Source: Acidimicrobiales bacterium (lineage in GTDB: Bacteria; Actinomycetota; Acidimicrobiia; Acidimicrobiales; Ilumatobacteraceae). From it: 50,380 nucleotides of DNA. Position numbers and translations under genes: made by a program. Positions 1 to 7,369 of this stretch are shown one piece after another. The notes beneath the pieces are model-generated. The model ran no database searches, had not been told where the DNA came from, and saw nothing but the letters and a program-made list of their open reading frames with translations. Position 1 is the stretch's first letter, and each line of letters begins with the position of its first letter. The stretch is taken from assembly GCA_030828465.1 (NCBI GenBank), contig JAURCL010000010.1, positions 1 through 50,380 of the forward strand. Reading direction: 5' to 3'.

Positions 1-827
1 GCGAAGTAGAGCACGACTCGGCCGTCGGGGAGGAGCACCGCCGAGGGGTCGGCCAGGGTCTCGATACCCCGCGGACGTCCGAAGTAACCCGGATCATCCA
101 TCGGCATGGCGATGATGCCCGGGGTGTCGAAGGTGATTGGGTAGCCGAGGTCCCTCGTCGAAGCGAAGTCCGAGCCGTCGAAGAGGGTGGGAATGCCGAC
201 GCACTCGACCCAGGCCGCGTAGCCGTCGGCGACATCGATCGCCCCCGAGATGAGGTCACCTTCCACCTCGACACCGCGGCCGCCGTCGCCGACCAGCGCG
301 GCGGCCAGACACTCGCGGGCGTTACCGGGCTCCCCGAGTGCCGCGAAGGGGCTGCCGGGCGCGTCGGGTCCGTTCGAACCTGCGGGCTCGTCGCCCGGTT
401 CGTCCTCCGGCCCGACGCTTTCGTCCCCGGGGCCATCGGCCGGCGCGAGCGGGAACTCGAGGCAGTCGGCGATCATCGAGGCCTCGTAGTCGTCGGGCTC
501 CGCGCCGAGGTCGGAGAGGCCGAAGCCTCCACGGTTGCGGAGGCAGTCATCGAGGCCCGCCGGGGGATCGGCGAGGGCTGCGAGCACCTCGTCGGCACTG
601 ACCGGTTCGGAGCCCGCAGAGTCCGCTGCTGGCTTTTCGGTGTCATCGGAGACAGGTTCCGGATCGATGACCTCGCTCTCGACCTCGGGATCGTCGGGCC
701 CGGGATCGTCGGGGGCCGCGCTCTCCGCCTCCGCTGCCGGTGGATCCGATACGACGCTCCCCCCGCTGTCGCCGCAACCTGCCGCGACGACGAGCCCCAC
801 ACAGGCGAGACCGAACGCAAACCTCAC
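1..827 (-). CDS. Secreted lipoprotein, C-terminus beyond window
   Basis: The open frame runs from a GTG at 827 off the left edge (275 codons visible). The N-terminus is a type II signal peptide with lipobox AAGC and Cys18, so the product should be a lipid-anchored exported protein. Residues 19-75 are a low-complexity linker rich in Asp, Glu, Pro and Ala. The body contains several Cys residues (DDCLRNRG, ADCLEF, ARECLAAL). Near the edge, DPSAVLLPDGRVVLYF resembles the strand pattern of beta-propeller proteins such as glycosyl hydrolase or BNR-type repeats; this is inference. The start is supported by TAAGGT at 835-840, 7 nt upstream, and there is no Shine-Dalgarno sequence. Family not recognised; the substrate is unknown. 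Confidence 0.75.
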   Translation of the reverse strand, partial: MRFAFGLACVGLVVAAGCGDSGGSVVSDPPAAEAESAAPDDPGPDDPEVESEVIDPEPVSDDTEKPAADSAGSEPVSADEVLAALADPPAGLDDCLRNRGGFGLSDLGAEPDDYEASMIADCLEFPLAPADGPGDESVGPEDEPGDEPAGSNGPDAPGSPFAALGEPGNARECLAAALVGDGGRGVEVEGDLISGAIDVADGYAAWVECVGIPTLFDGSDFASTRDLGYPITFDTPGIIAMPMDDPGYFGRPRGIETLADPSAVLLPDGRVVLYF

Positions 828-834
828 GACTCCG

Positions 835-840
835 ACCTTA
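835..840 (-). promoter_or_regulatory. -10 box for lipoprotein gene (leaderless)
   Basis: TAAGGT lies 7 nt before the GTG at 827 on the minus strand and fits the TAnnnT-n6-9-RTG pattern seen across the window. Confidence 0.45.
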
Positions 841-863
841 GTCAGGTCCGTGCGCGACGAGGA

Positions 864-3800
864 TCAGCAACCGCTCAAGGTGTCACTGACGCTCGAGGTG
901 CCGTCGCTCACCGTTACTCGTGAGGTGAAGTCGTTCGAACCCCCGGAGAAGGTGGTTCGGAACTGGATCTCCGAGTCCCCCGACGACGAGTTGGTCACCG
1001 TCACCGATGTGCTCCCCATCGAGCCGTCGTAGAGGTAGACCGGCGTCATCGTGGTGGGTGAGGCGCCGGTGGGAGTCCGTGTCGCCGACACCGTGAGGTT
1101 GTCGCCGTCCTCGTCGTACACGAAGGCCGTGACCGTGAGCGTGGTGCTGCCGTCGGTCAGATTGAGCTGACAGTTCCGCGTCATCACCAACAGCACGGGG
1201 TCCGAGTTGACCTGCTCGCCGCACGGATAGGTGCGGAAGGTCATCTCATCGGAGGTCGATCCGTCGCGATCGCTCGCGGTCACGGTCACCGGGATCACGC
1301 TGTCGTAGTTGTCGTTCGTCAACTCGAGCGTGAACCTGGCGGTGCCGTTCCCGGTCACGTAGACGGTGTTCCCCGAGATCCGGTCGCCGGAGTAGGGCAC
1401 CAACTGCTCGGTGCCGAAGACGACCGCCGAACCGGTGAGAGCCACCTCGTCACCATCGTTCTCGGACACGTCGACCACGATCGTCACCGTGGTGAACGTC
1501 TGCTCACCGGTGTCGACGCACTCGAGTTGACGCACGGTGATCCGCGGCGCGCTGCGAGCGATCGTCGTGGTGGTCGTCGTGGTCGTCGTGGTGGTCGCCG
1601 CCGGGACGGTCGTGTCCGGCACCGCGATGGGCGGTGCCGTTGTCGTGGTGGTGTCGATCGACACCGTGCCTCCGGGAGCAGTGGTGGTCGACGGGTCCTC
1701 GTAGGTGAGGGGCTGCTGGTTCTCCTCGAGCACGGCCTGGCCGGAGACGACCTGCGGACAGTCAGCGGTCATCTCGAATTCGGTGACCCTCCCGTCGAAC
1801 AACCGGACACTCAGGTACGGGGTGCTCAGCCCATCAGGGTGGAGTACGTAGTCGCCCACCCAGTTCAGCCGGGTCGAGTCGAGACGATGGAAGATCGGAC
1901 CGGGCGCCGGTATGCCGGTCACCCGAGAGATCGCGTTGCTCGGGCCCACCGTGTCGGAGGACCACTGTTGGAAGCCGACCCGAACGCGCCAGAACGGCTG
2001 GCCCGTCGACTCGTCGACCAGTGCCTGGCAGTCCATGGACGATGGCGAGAAACCGAAGTGCGGGTACACCTCGAGCGGGGTCGAGCAGGACTCGAGTTCC
2101 TCGGAGTCGATGATCGCTTGGTGCACCTCGCCCGTGGAGGTCTCCACGAAGATCGTCACCGGCCTCGAGGCATCGGGGGCTCGCGAGCCCAAGGGACGCA
2201 ACCAGGTGTTCCAGAAGTCGTCGACCGGCGCGTAATTGTCCCGCCCGGCGTTGTTCAGGTTGTCAGAGATGCGGGTCACCTCGCTGACGGCATCTCCCGC
2301 GAGTTGCACCAAGAACGCGTAGCTGTCCTGCTGGTCGATGCAGGTCGCTCTGATGTTGAGGGGGAGCCAGCCGGCCGGGACGGTCTCGTCACATTCGCCG
2401 GACGCATCCACCAGGAGCTCGGTGAAGCCGTTGTCGAAGGAGTGGACCGTGACGTAGAACGACGCGCGCGGTGGCTCGTCGTAGTACTTCACGAACGCAG
2501 CGCCGCCGTAGAGTTTCGTCCACTCGCTGCCGTCGACGTTGGTGGTCACCGACCGGATCTCCGTGAAGGGCAGCCCCCTGCTCTCGAAGGACAGTCGCAA
2601 TTCGAAGACTCCGGAGACCGGGTTCAGGCCGCACACGGAGTCGATGGCCAGACCGAACGCGAGGCCCGTCTCGGTCGGGTACTCGGCGAAACAGTCACCG
2701 ACGTCGTGGTTGTACTCGACATTGCCGAGACTCGTGCTGATCCGCACGTTCACGATCCCCGACGGCCTCTGACCGTCCTCGAAGATCCTCACCCAGGTGT
2801 TGTCGAGCCGGTTGTAGCCACCCTGGGCGCCGGACAGGGTCGGGATGTCGTCCCAGACGCCGATCACCTGCGAGACGCGACCGACGACGTCGACCCACAT
2901 GAAGTGCTTCCCGATCTGATCGAGATAACCGCACACGATGGTCGCCTCGACAACCGCCCGCTCGGCGTCGGTCTCGTCGGCGCACCCGGGCAGGCTGTCC
3001 GCCCCACGGACGTAGTCGAATCTGTCCGTCGTCCACAGCGACGGGTTGTCGGGCGTGCCCACATACATCCAGGCGACTCCGTCGGGACTGATGTACACGG
3101 TGCCGGGCGCCGGGTCATCGGGAGGGCACTCGAAGAGTCCACAGTGCTCGATGAAACCTGGGATCTGCCACAGGTCGCGCACCGGGCCGCTGCCGTCGCC
3201 CGGGTACCACTTGTCGCCGAAGCCACGCACCCACCTCATGTTGTTCTCATCGGTGTAGGCGTAGGTCAGGCCACCGTTGTCGACCGGGCAGGGGTTGCAC
3301 TCGGGGAAGTCATTGACGCTGTACCGGGCATATCCCTCGCTGGAGAGCCAGTAGGAGACGCCCTGGGTGGTGGTGAACACGAAGAGGTCACCGTTCGCGT
3401 CGATCACGTACTGCGAGAAGTTCTGGGCGCTGTGGGGTGGGCACTCGGGGTAGTAGGGGCATTCGCTGTTCGGGTTGTAGGCATCTATGAACGACTGGAT
3501 GTAGCCGGCGAGTGACTCGGGCACCTCGGCCGATGTGACCGATCCCGACACCCAGAGCTCCCGGACCGGGTCGTAGTACCAACTCCAGCCGTTCGAGTCG
3601 ATGATCGAGGTGGACAGCGCGGACATGTACTCGTGGAAGGGGCACGGCGCGCACGGGTCGACTGGGTTCTCGGTCGAGTTGTAAATCTCGGACAGGGGGG
3701 CGAGCGTCGGGATCAGCATCGTCGAACCACGTTCGCGAAGCTCCTGCAACTCTGGGAGTTCCGGTGACAGTCGACCGTCGTCGGCGCGCCAAGCCTGCTC

Positions 3801-5090
3801 GAGGAAGTCCCAGTACTGGACGTCGCCGCCCACCAGTCGGGTACGGGTGGCGACGTCGCCATCCCCTCCGCCCGGGTCGGGCGGGCAGGGCAGGCAGTCG
3901 TCGGTGTACCCGGGAAGCTGACGGCTGTCGCCGATCGGCGGTGTGCCCGGGTTGGTGACGTCGACCCAGGCGCCGTCCTGATGCACCCAGCGGTCGCCGT
4001 AGGTGTCACCGGTCACGGGGTCAAGCGGCGGACACGGCGGCAGGCAGTAGTCGTCGGTCGGTGTCCACTGGGTCACCTCACCGTCGTCGAGTTCCTCTGG
4101 TTCGAACTCGCCCGGGTACTCCTCGCTGAGGTCGACGGGTTCGACCTCGTCTCGGAGGCTGGAGTCATCCGGTGTGTACGGACGCCCGTCACCGTCGTAC
4201 TCGTAGGTTCGAGAACCAGGTGGACACGGATCACACTCCTCCTGGTAGCCGGGTATGTCGGAGGCGTATCGGTAGTAGTTGCCCTGACCGTCGGTCCAGT
4301 AACTGTCGAAACCGCTCGGTGGATTCACCGAGAAGTCGACTTCATGCACCCACCGCGTGCCGTTGCCGTCGATGAACACCGCTCCGTCGTCCTCCCGGGT
4401 GTAGGCGTCGGGTGGGCAGGGGAGCTCGGGGACGGTCGTCGTCGTCGCCGGCGGCTCGGTGGTCGTCGTCGGATCCTCCTGCTGGGTCAGCGTCGTCGGG
4501 GTTCCCTCCGGGGTGTCACCCGGGACCAGCGGGTTACCGCAGGCGCAGCGGGCGCGCGGAATGCCCTGGTCATCGACGAGCACCGCAGTGCCCGCTTGGA
4601 GCACCGCCTGATAGCCGTAGGCCTGTCCGCCACGGAATCCGTACATCGTGAGCTGCACATCTTGGGCGAGGAAGGCCGGGTTCAGGCTGTCGAGATAGGC
4701 GTCGATCTGACCCGGGTCGATCCCTTGCACCCCGGCCCAGGCCACGGCCTTGGCCGGATTGCGCCGGAAGAACTCCTTCATGCCCTCGACATCGCAGATG
4801 TTCTTGCCCGGGCCGCCGTAGGTGCCCGACGGCACCACGTAGAGACCCTCCGATTCGCCGGCTTCCTGAGCCGATCGCAGTTCGGTGATGGTGGCCTGGT
4901 CGAGTTGACCGGTCGCGAAGGTGGGTGCGAACGAATCGGGGCCGAGCGCCCCCGGGGAGGCGACGTAGACCGTCGTCGCTTCGGCTGCCTCATCGCGGTC
5001 GCCAAAGGTGATGAACACGAGGCTGACGGCGGTGCCGACGATCGCTGCGGTGAGCAGCAGCGGCAACATCTTCTTCAATCGATTACCCAT
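864..5090 (-). CDS. Large modular membrane-anchored surface protein, DUF6777-like N-terminus
   Basis: The protein has 1408 residues. A single hydrophobic segment at residues 8-29 after a basic start suggests a signal anchor with an extracellular body. Residues 38-190 match my memory of the actinobacterial DUF6777 family (GLYVVPSGTYGG, an AWAGVQGI helix, VLQAGTAVLVDD, RCACGNPL). A Thr/Pro linker (198-222) follows. Residues 223-705 hold eight degenerate aromatic-rich modules, most starting C-x(1-6)-C-P-[PFV]. Residues 712-1112 hold four modules closed by Cys pairs about 80-90 residues apart (720/800, 820/900, 917/1002, 1021/1111). A second linker (1134-1178) contains 11 consecutive Thr. Two Ig- or cadherin-like domains follow, with Cys at 1191/1290 and 1307/1408, the last being the final residue. 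AAGGGGA precedes the ATG. Function unknown; a role in adhesion or envelope structure is a guess. Confidence 0.85.
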   Translation of the reverse strand: MGNRLKKMLPLLLTAAIVGTAVSLVFITFGDRDEAAEATTVYVASPGALGPDSFAPTFATGQLDQATITELRSAQEAGESEGLYVVPSGTYGGPGKNICDVEGMKEFFRRNPAKAVAWAGVQGIDPGQIDAYLDSLNPAFLAQDVQLTMYGFRGGQAYGYQAVLQAGTAVLVDDQGIPRARCACGNPLVPGDTPEGTPTTLTQQEDPTTTTEPPATTTTVPELPCPPDAYTREDDGAVFIDGNGTRWVHEVDFSVNPPSGFDSYWTDGQGNYYRYASDIPGYQEECDPCPPGSRTYEYDGDGRPYTPDDSSLRDEVEPVDLSEEYPGEFEPEELDDGEVTQWTPTDDYCLPPCPPLDPVTGDTYGDRWVHQDGAWVDVTNPGTPPIGDSRQLPGYTDDCLPCPPDPGGGDGDVATRTRLVGGDVQYWDFLEQAWRADDGRLSPELPELQELRERGSTMLIPTLAPLSEIYNSTENPVDPCAPCPFHEYMSALSTSIIDSNGWSWYYDPVRELWVSGSVTSAEVPESLAGYIQSFIDAYNPNSECPYYPECPPHSAQNFSQYVIDANGDLFVFTTTQGVSYWLSSEGYARYSVNDFPECNPCPVDNGGLTYAYTDENNMRWVRGFGDKWYPGDGSGPVRDLWQIPGFIEHCGLFECPPDDPAPGTVYISPDGVAWMYVGTPDNPSLWTTDRFDYVRGADSLPGCADETDAERAVVEATIVCGYLDQIGKHFMWVDVVGRVSQVIGVWDDIPTLSGAQGGYNRLDNTWVRIFEDGQRPSGIVNVRISTSLGNVEYNHDVGDCFAEYPTETGLAFGLAIDSVCGLNPVSGVFELRLSFESRGLPFTEIRSVTTNVDGSEWTKLYGGAAFVKYYDEPPRASFYVTVHSFDNGFTELLVDASGECDETVPAGWLPLNIRATCIDQQDSYAFLVQLAGDAVSEVTRISDNLNNAGRDNYAPVDDFWNTWLRPLGSRAPDASRPVTIFVETSTGEVHQAIIDSEELESCSTPLEVYPHFGFSPSSMDCQALVDESTGQPFWRVRVGFQQWSSDTVGPSNAISRVTGIPAPGPIFHRLDSTRLNWVGDYVLHPDGLSTPYLSVRLFDGRVTEFEMTADCPQVVSGQAVLEENQQPLTYEDPSTTTAPGGTVSIDTTTTTAPPIAVPDTTVPAATTTTTTTTTTTIARSAPRITVRQLECVDTGEQTFTTVTIVVDVSENDGDEVALTGSAVVFGTEQLVPYSGDRISGNTVYVTGNGTARFTLELTNDNYDSVIPVTVTASDRDGSTSDEMTFRTYPCGEQVNSDPVLLVMTRNCQLNLTDGSTTLTVTAFVYDEDGDNLTVSATRTPTGASPTTMTPVYLYDGSMGSTSVTVTNSSSGDSEIQFRTTFSGGSNDFTSRVTVSDGTSSVSDTLSGC
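1134..4500 (-). other. Repeated Cys-paired modules within the surface protein
   Basis: At protein level the gene encodes three repeat classes: CPP-type modules (DNA about 2970-4425), four Cys-paired beta modules (about 1755-2955), and two Ig-like domains (about 864-1550). They are diverged, not recent duplications, as DNA identity between copies is not obvious by eye. Confidence 0.5.
1557..1600 (-). repeat. Thr-codon microsatellite (run of 11 Thr)
   Basis: Tandem ACC/ACG/ACA codons on the minus strand (GTCGTGGTG on the plus strand) encode an uninterrupted Thr run at residues 1166-1176 of the surface protein. It acts as a flexible linker between the Cys-paired modules and the Ig-like domains and could vary in length by slippage. 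Confidence 0.6.
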
Positions 5091-5105
5091 AGCGGGTCCC
5101 CTTCA

Positions 5106-5156
5106 TTGACTTGAACGCGATTGAGGAACGACCATAACCGAACCGGCTAAGCCGGT
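5106..5156 (+). promoter_or_regulatory. Candidate promoter with inverted repeat upstream of SHOCT gene
   Basis: TTGAAC (5111-5116) and CATAAC (5133-5138) are 16 nt apart and match 4 of 6 positions each of the -35 and -10 consensus. Just downstream, ACCGGC-TAA-GCCGGT (5142-5156) is a 6-bp inverted repeat near the expected transcription start, an operator or leader hairpin candidate. The region separates divergent genes, so it may also serve the large gene on the minus strand. Confidence 0.35.
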
Positions 5157-5191
5157 GCGGCGGAATAAACTTCGGAGCGCAGGAGGGCGAC

Positions 5192-5500
5192 ATGAGCATC
5201 GGTGACATCGACATCCCGGTCTGGGTGCCTGTGCTGATGGCGGTGCCGATCGTCCTCTTCCTCGTGTTCCTCGTCGGACTCACCCGCCACACGCGACGCA
5301 ACCTGAAGGTCATGCGAGAGGCCGGGATCGACGATCCGATGACCGCTGGTGGCCAGATCGCGGCGCGGCTCGCTCAGGGCCGCATCATGGAGGGATCCAG
5401 CACCGAGGATCGACTTCGCGAACTTGACGATTTGCTCGCGAGAGGTGTCATCTCGGCGGATGAGCACGCGGACGCACGTCGGCGCGCCCTCGGCGGCTGA
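5192..5500 (+). CDS. Small membrane protein with C-terminal SHOCT domain
   Basis: The protein has 102 residues. Residues 8-30 form one transmembrane helix, followed by a basic juxtamembrane stretch (RHTRRNLKVMR) that suggests a cytoplasmic C-terminus. Residues 69-100 read STEDRLRELDDLLARGVISADE, the short amphipathic SHOCT pattern (LxxLxxLxxxGxIT/SxxE) often found at the ends of bacterial proteins and thought to mediate oligomerisation. AGGAGGG sits 6-7 nt before the ATG, so this gene has a real leader, unlike many neighbours. Its partner is unknown; it is transcribed divergently from the large surface protein. Confidence 0.8.
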   Translation: MSIGDIDIPVWVPVLMAVPIVLFLVFLVGLTRHTRRNLKVMREAGIDDPMTAGGQIAARLAQGRIMEGSSTEDRLRELDDLLARGVISADEHADARRRALGG

Positions 5501-5519
5501 CCGGCCCCGAGAACGCCGC

Positions 5520-5900
5520 TCAGACCCGGGCGAGTCGTTCGCCGATGAACCATGCCAGATCGTGGGCATCGGGGTGCTCGAGCGCGATCAATCGTGGGTG
5601 ACGCCCACGGAGGGTGATCTCGAGAAGTTCGGGTCCACGCCGGATCGAGACCCAGGCGCGAAGCCCGCGCTCACCATCCTCACGGCGGATCAGGAAGTGG
5701 CCCGCGTAGACGACACGTGGGAACGCAGTGCCACCGACGCGCCACCGGAGTCGACGGACGACCTCAGCGCGCGGAGCCACACGAGCCGAGACGATCTCGT
5801 CGATGGGAATGACGCGCCCTCGGCTGAGCGACCAGAAACGATCAACGCCGGTGACGTCGATGTCCACGGAGGAGTCAGTCACCACAACAGAGATCGCCAC
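5520..5900 (-). CDS. PH-like conserved actinobacterial protein
   Basis: The protein has 126 residues with no signal peptide or transmembrane segment. The sequence alternates short beta strands (AISVVVTDSSVDIDV, RVIPIDEIVSARV, LLEITLRG) and ends in a helix with HDLAWFIGERL, a layout like bacterial PH-type small domains. It resembles short actinobacterial hypothetical proteins that begin MxISVVVTDxxV; I do not know a function. It starts with GTG at 5900, and TACCGT at 5907-5912 lies 6 nt upstream. It is convergent with the SHOCT gene (19 nt between stops). Confidence 0.75.
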   Translation of the reverse strand: MAISVVVTDSSVDIDVTGVDRFWSLSRGRVIPIDEIVSARVAPRAEVVRRLRWRVGGTAFPRVVYAGHFLIRREDGERGLRAWVSIRRGPELLEITLRGRHPRLIALEHPDAHDLAWFIGERLARV

Positions 5901-5906
5901 GCCGAC

Positions 5907-5912
5907 ACGGTA
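5907..5912 (-). promoter_or_regulatory. -10 box, PH-like gene (leaderless)
   Basis: TACCGT lies 6 nt before the GTG at 5900. It is paired back to back with the box of the next gene on the plus strand. Confidence 0.45.
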
Positions 5913-5931
5913 TCGGTGGTGGGCAGGTGGT

Positions 5932-5937
5932 TAGGTT
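5932..5937 (+). promoter_or_regulatory. -10 box, PaaI-type thioesterase gene (leaderless)
   Basis: TAGGTT lies 6 nt before the GTG at 5944, with no Shine-Dalgarno sequence. Confidence 0.45.
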
Positions 5938-5943
5938 CGGCCT

Positions 5944-6342
5944 GTGCCCGCCAATGCTCCGCCCCCCGCCTTCCCGTTGCGCGATCTCATCGGATTCGAC
6001 ATCCAGATGGGTGAGGGCAGCGCCACCGCCACCCTCGAGATCAGCGAGGTTCACATCAATCCACACGGATCGCTCCACGGCGCGGTGCCGTTCATGATGA
6101 TCGACACCGCCATGGGCGCCGCCACCATGAGCGTGGTTCCCGAGGGGCACTTCTGCTCGACGATCGACATCACCACCCGCTACCTCGCGCCGTGCCGATC
6201 GGGCCGCATCACCTGCGTCGCCAGCGTCCGCCGTGCCGGTCGCCGGATCGCTCACCTCGACGCCGTGGTCACCACCGAGGACGGCACCGAGATCGCCGCC
6301 GCCACCGGCACCTTCGTCATCTACGCCGCGCCGACCGCCTGA
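5944..6342 (+). CDS. PaaI-family hotdog thioesterase
   Basis: The 132-residue protein has the single hotdog fold of PaaI-type acyl-CoA thioesterases, cytoplasmic enzymes that hydrolyse acyl- or aryl-CoA thioesters. Diagnostic features are NPHGSLHGAVPFMMIDTAMGAA (the HGG-like turn and hotdog helix, residues about 40-60), then TIDITTRYLAP and the paired strands of RITCVASVRRAGRRIAHLDAVV. Length is typical. It starts with GTG at 5944. The substrate cannot be told from sequence. Its 3' end overlaps the convergent methyltransferase gene by 26 nt. Confidence 0.85.
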   Translation: MPANAPPPAFPLRDLIGFDIQMGEGSATATLEISEVHINPHGSLHGAVPFMMIDTAMGAATMSVVPEGHFCSTIDITTRYLAPCRSGRITCVASVRRAGRRIAHLDAVVTTEDGTEIAAATGTFVIYAAPTA

Positions 6343-7369
6343 TCGCCTCGACGACCCGGTTGTAAACGCGCGTCAGTCGGGGCAACCGCCGAGCGGCGAA
6401 CGCGCCGATCGGCCCTGGCTGCCCTACTCGCGGCACCTCGAGGGCGAGCTCGGTGCGCGGCCCGTACTCGCGACAATTTGCGAGGGCCTGCTCCTCGCGG
6501 ACGCGCTCCTCGTATTCCCAGTCGATGAGGGCCTGCTCGGGTGGGAGGTGCGCACGACGACGGGCGACGACGAAGGCGAACAGGTTGTGCTCAGGGCACT
6601 GCTCCACGAACCGTTGATCAGCCTGCATGACATGTTCCACCCAGGGCTCGCGCACCGCCGGGGCAGCGTCATGGAGCCGATCGTTGTGCGTCAGGATGGG
6701 GTAAGCAATGCCGCCGCCGAGTCGGCGGATCCACTCGACGTCGAAGTAACGGTCGATCATCGGCAGCACCAACTCGGAGTGCACCGCCTCCGACGGGTCG
6801 GAAGCGATCATCAACTCGATGTCCGGATAGACGAGATCCTGACGCACCTCGTCGGGAAGCTCGGAGTTCACGGCGGTGGCGGCCTCCCACTGCGTCCGCG
6901 AGTACTGGTTGCGATGCGGGCCGACGTAGTCCCAGGAAACAAAGAGGCCGTCAGGTGAGAGTCGGTCGTGGATCTGGCGCATCGCTCGGTCGAGAAAGGC
7001 GATGTGGTGGGCGGCGGCGTGGTTCACCACCAGATCGAACGGGCCCGCGGGCAGGTCGTCGCGGTCGACATCGACGAGCACGTACTCGGCATCGAGACCA
7101 GCGGCCGCGGCCTCAGCGCGGGCGGTCAAGATGAACCCGTCATCGATGTCGACACCGACCACCGAGGAGACCACTCCGGCCGCGTGCATCGCGCGCTCCA
7201 CCCAGCCGTTACCGCAGTTCAACATCAAGACCCGATCGAACCGCCGACCGTCGCGACCGAGCCACTCGAACCACGTGACACCGGGTTGGCCAGTCGCTCG
7301 GATGGAGAGATGTCGTCGAACGGACTCGAGGTCGTTCCAGTAGCGGCCGGCGTAATAGGTGGCGCTCAT
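6317..7369 (-). CDS. Class I SAM-dependent methyltransferase
   Basis: The 350-residue protein starts at ATG 7369. The Rossmann methyltransferase core spans residues about 25-160: motif I is LMLNCGNGWVERAM, the acidic end of strand 2 is VVGVDID, and a later motif is FDLVVNHAAAHHI. A C-terminal extension rich in Arg, Glu and aromatic residues follows. This arrangement is seen in methyltransferases near polysaccharide or natural-product genes, but the acceptor is unknown. The ATG overlaps the stop of the MFS gene (ATGA), so the two are translationally coupled. The frame stays open upstream to 7759, but that part is the MFS gene in another frame. Confidence 0.8.
   Translation of the reverse strand: MSATYYAGRYWNDLESVRRHLSIRATGQPGVTWFEWLGRDGRRFDRVLMLNCGNGWVERAMHAAGVVSSVVGVDIDDGFILTARAEAAAAGLDAEYVLVDVDRDDLPAGPFDLVVNHAAAHHIAFLDRAMRQIHDRLSPDGLFVSWDYVGPHRNQYSRTQWEAATAVNSELPDEVRQDLVYPDIELMIASDPSEAVHSELVLPMIDRYFDVEWIRRLGGGIAYPILTHNDRLHDAAPAVREPWVEHVMQADQRFVEQCPEHNLFAFVVARRRAHLPPEQALIDWEYEERVREEQALANCREYGPRTELALEVPRVGQPGPIGAFAARRLPRLTRVYNRVVEAIRRSARRR

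Noticed and set aside
1527-3515. Long open frame (about 660 codons) opposite the large surface protein
   Set aside because: It is antisense to a frame with a clear signal anchor, domains and Cys pattern; its own translation is rich in Arg, Gly, Val and His without domain structure, as expected for a GC-rich shadow frame.
3981-5114. 377-codon open frame opposite the surface protein N-terminus
   Set aside because: Shadow of the DUF6777-like coding region; no recognisable motif or start context.
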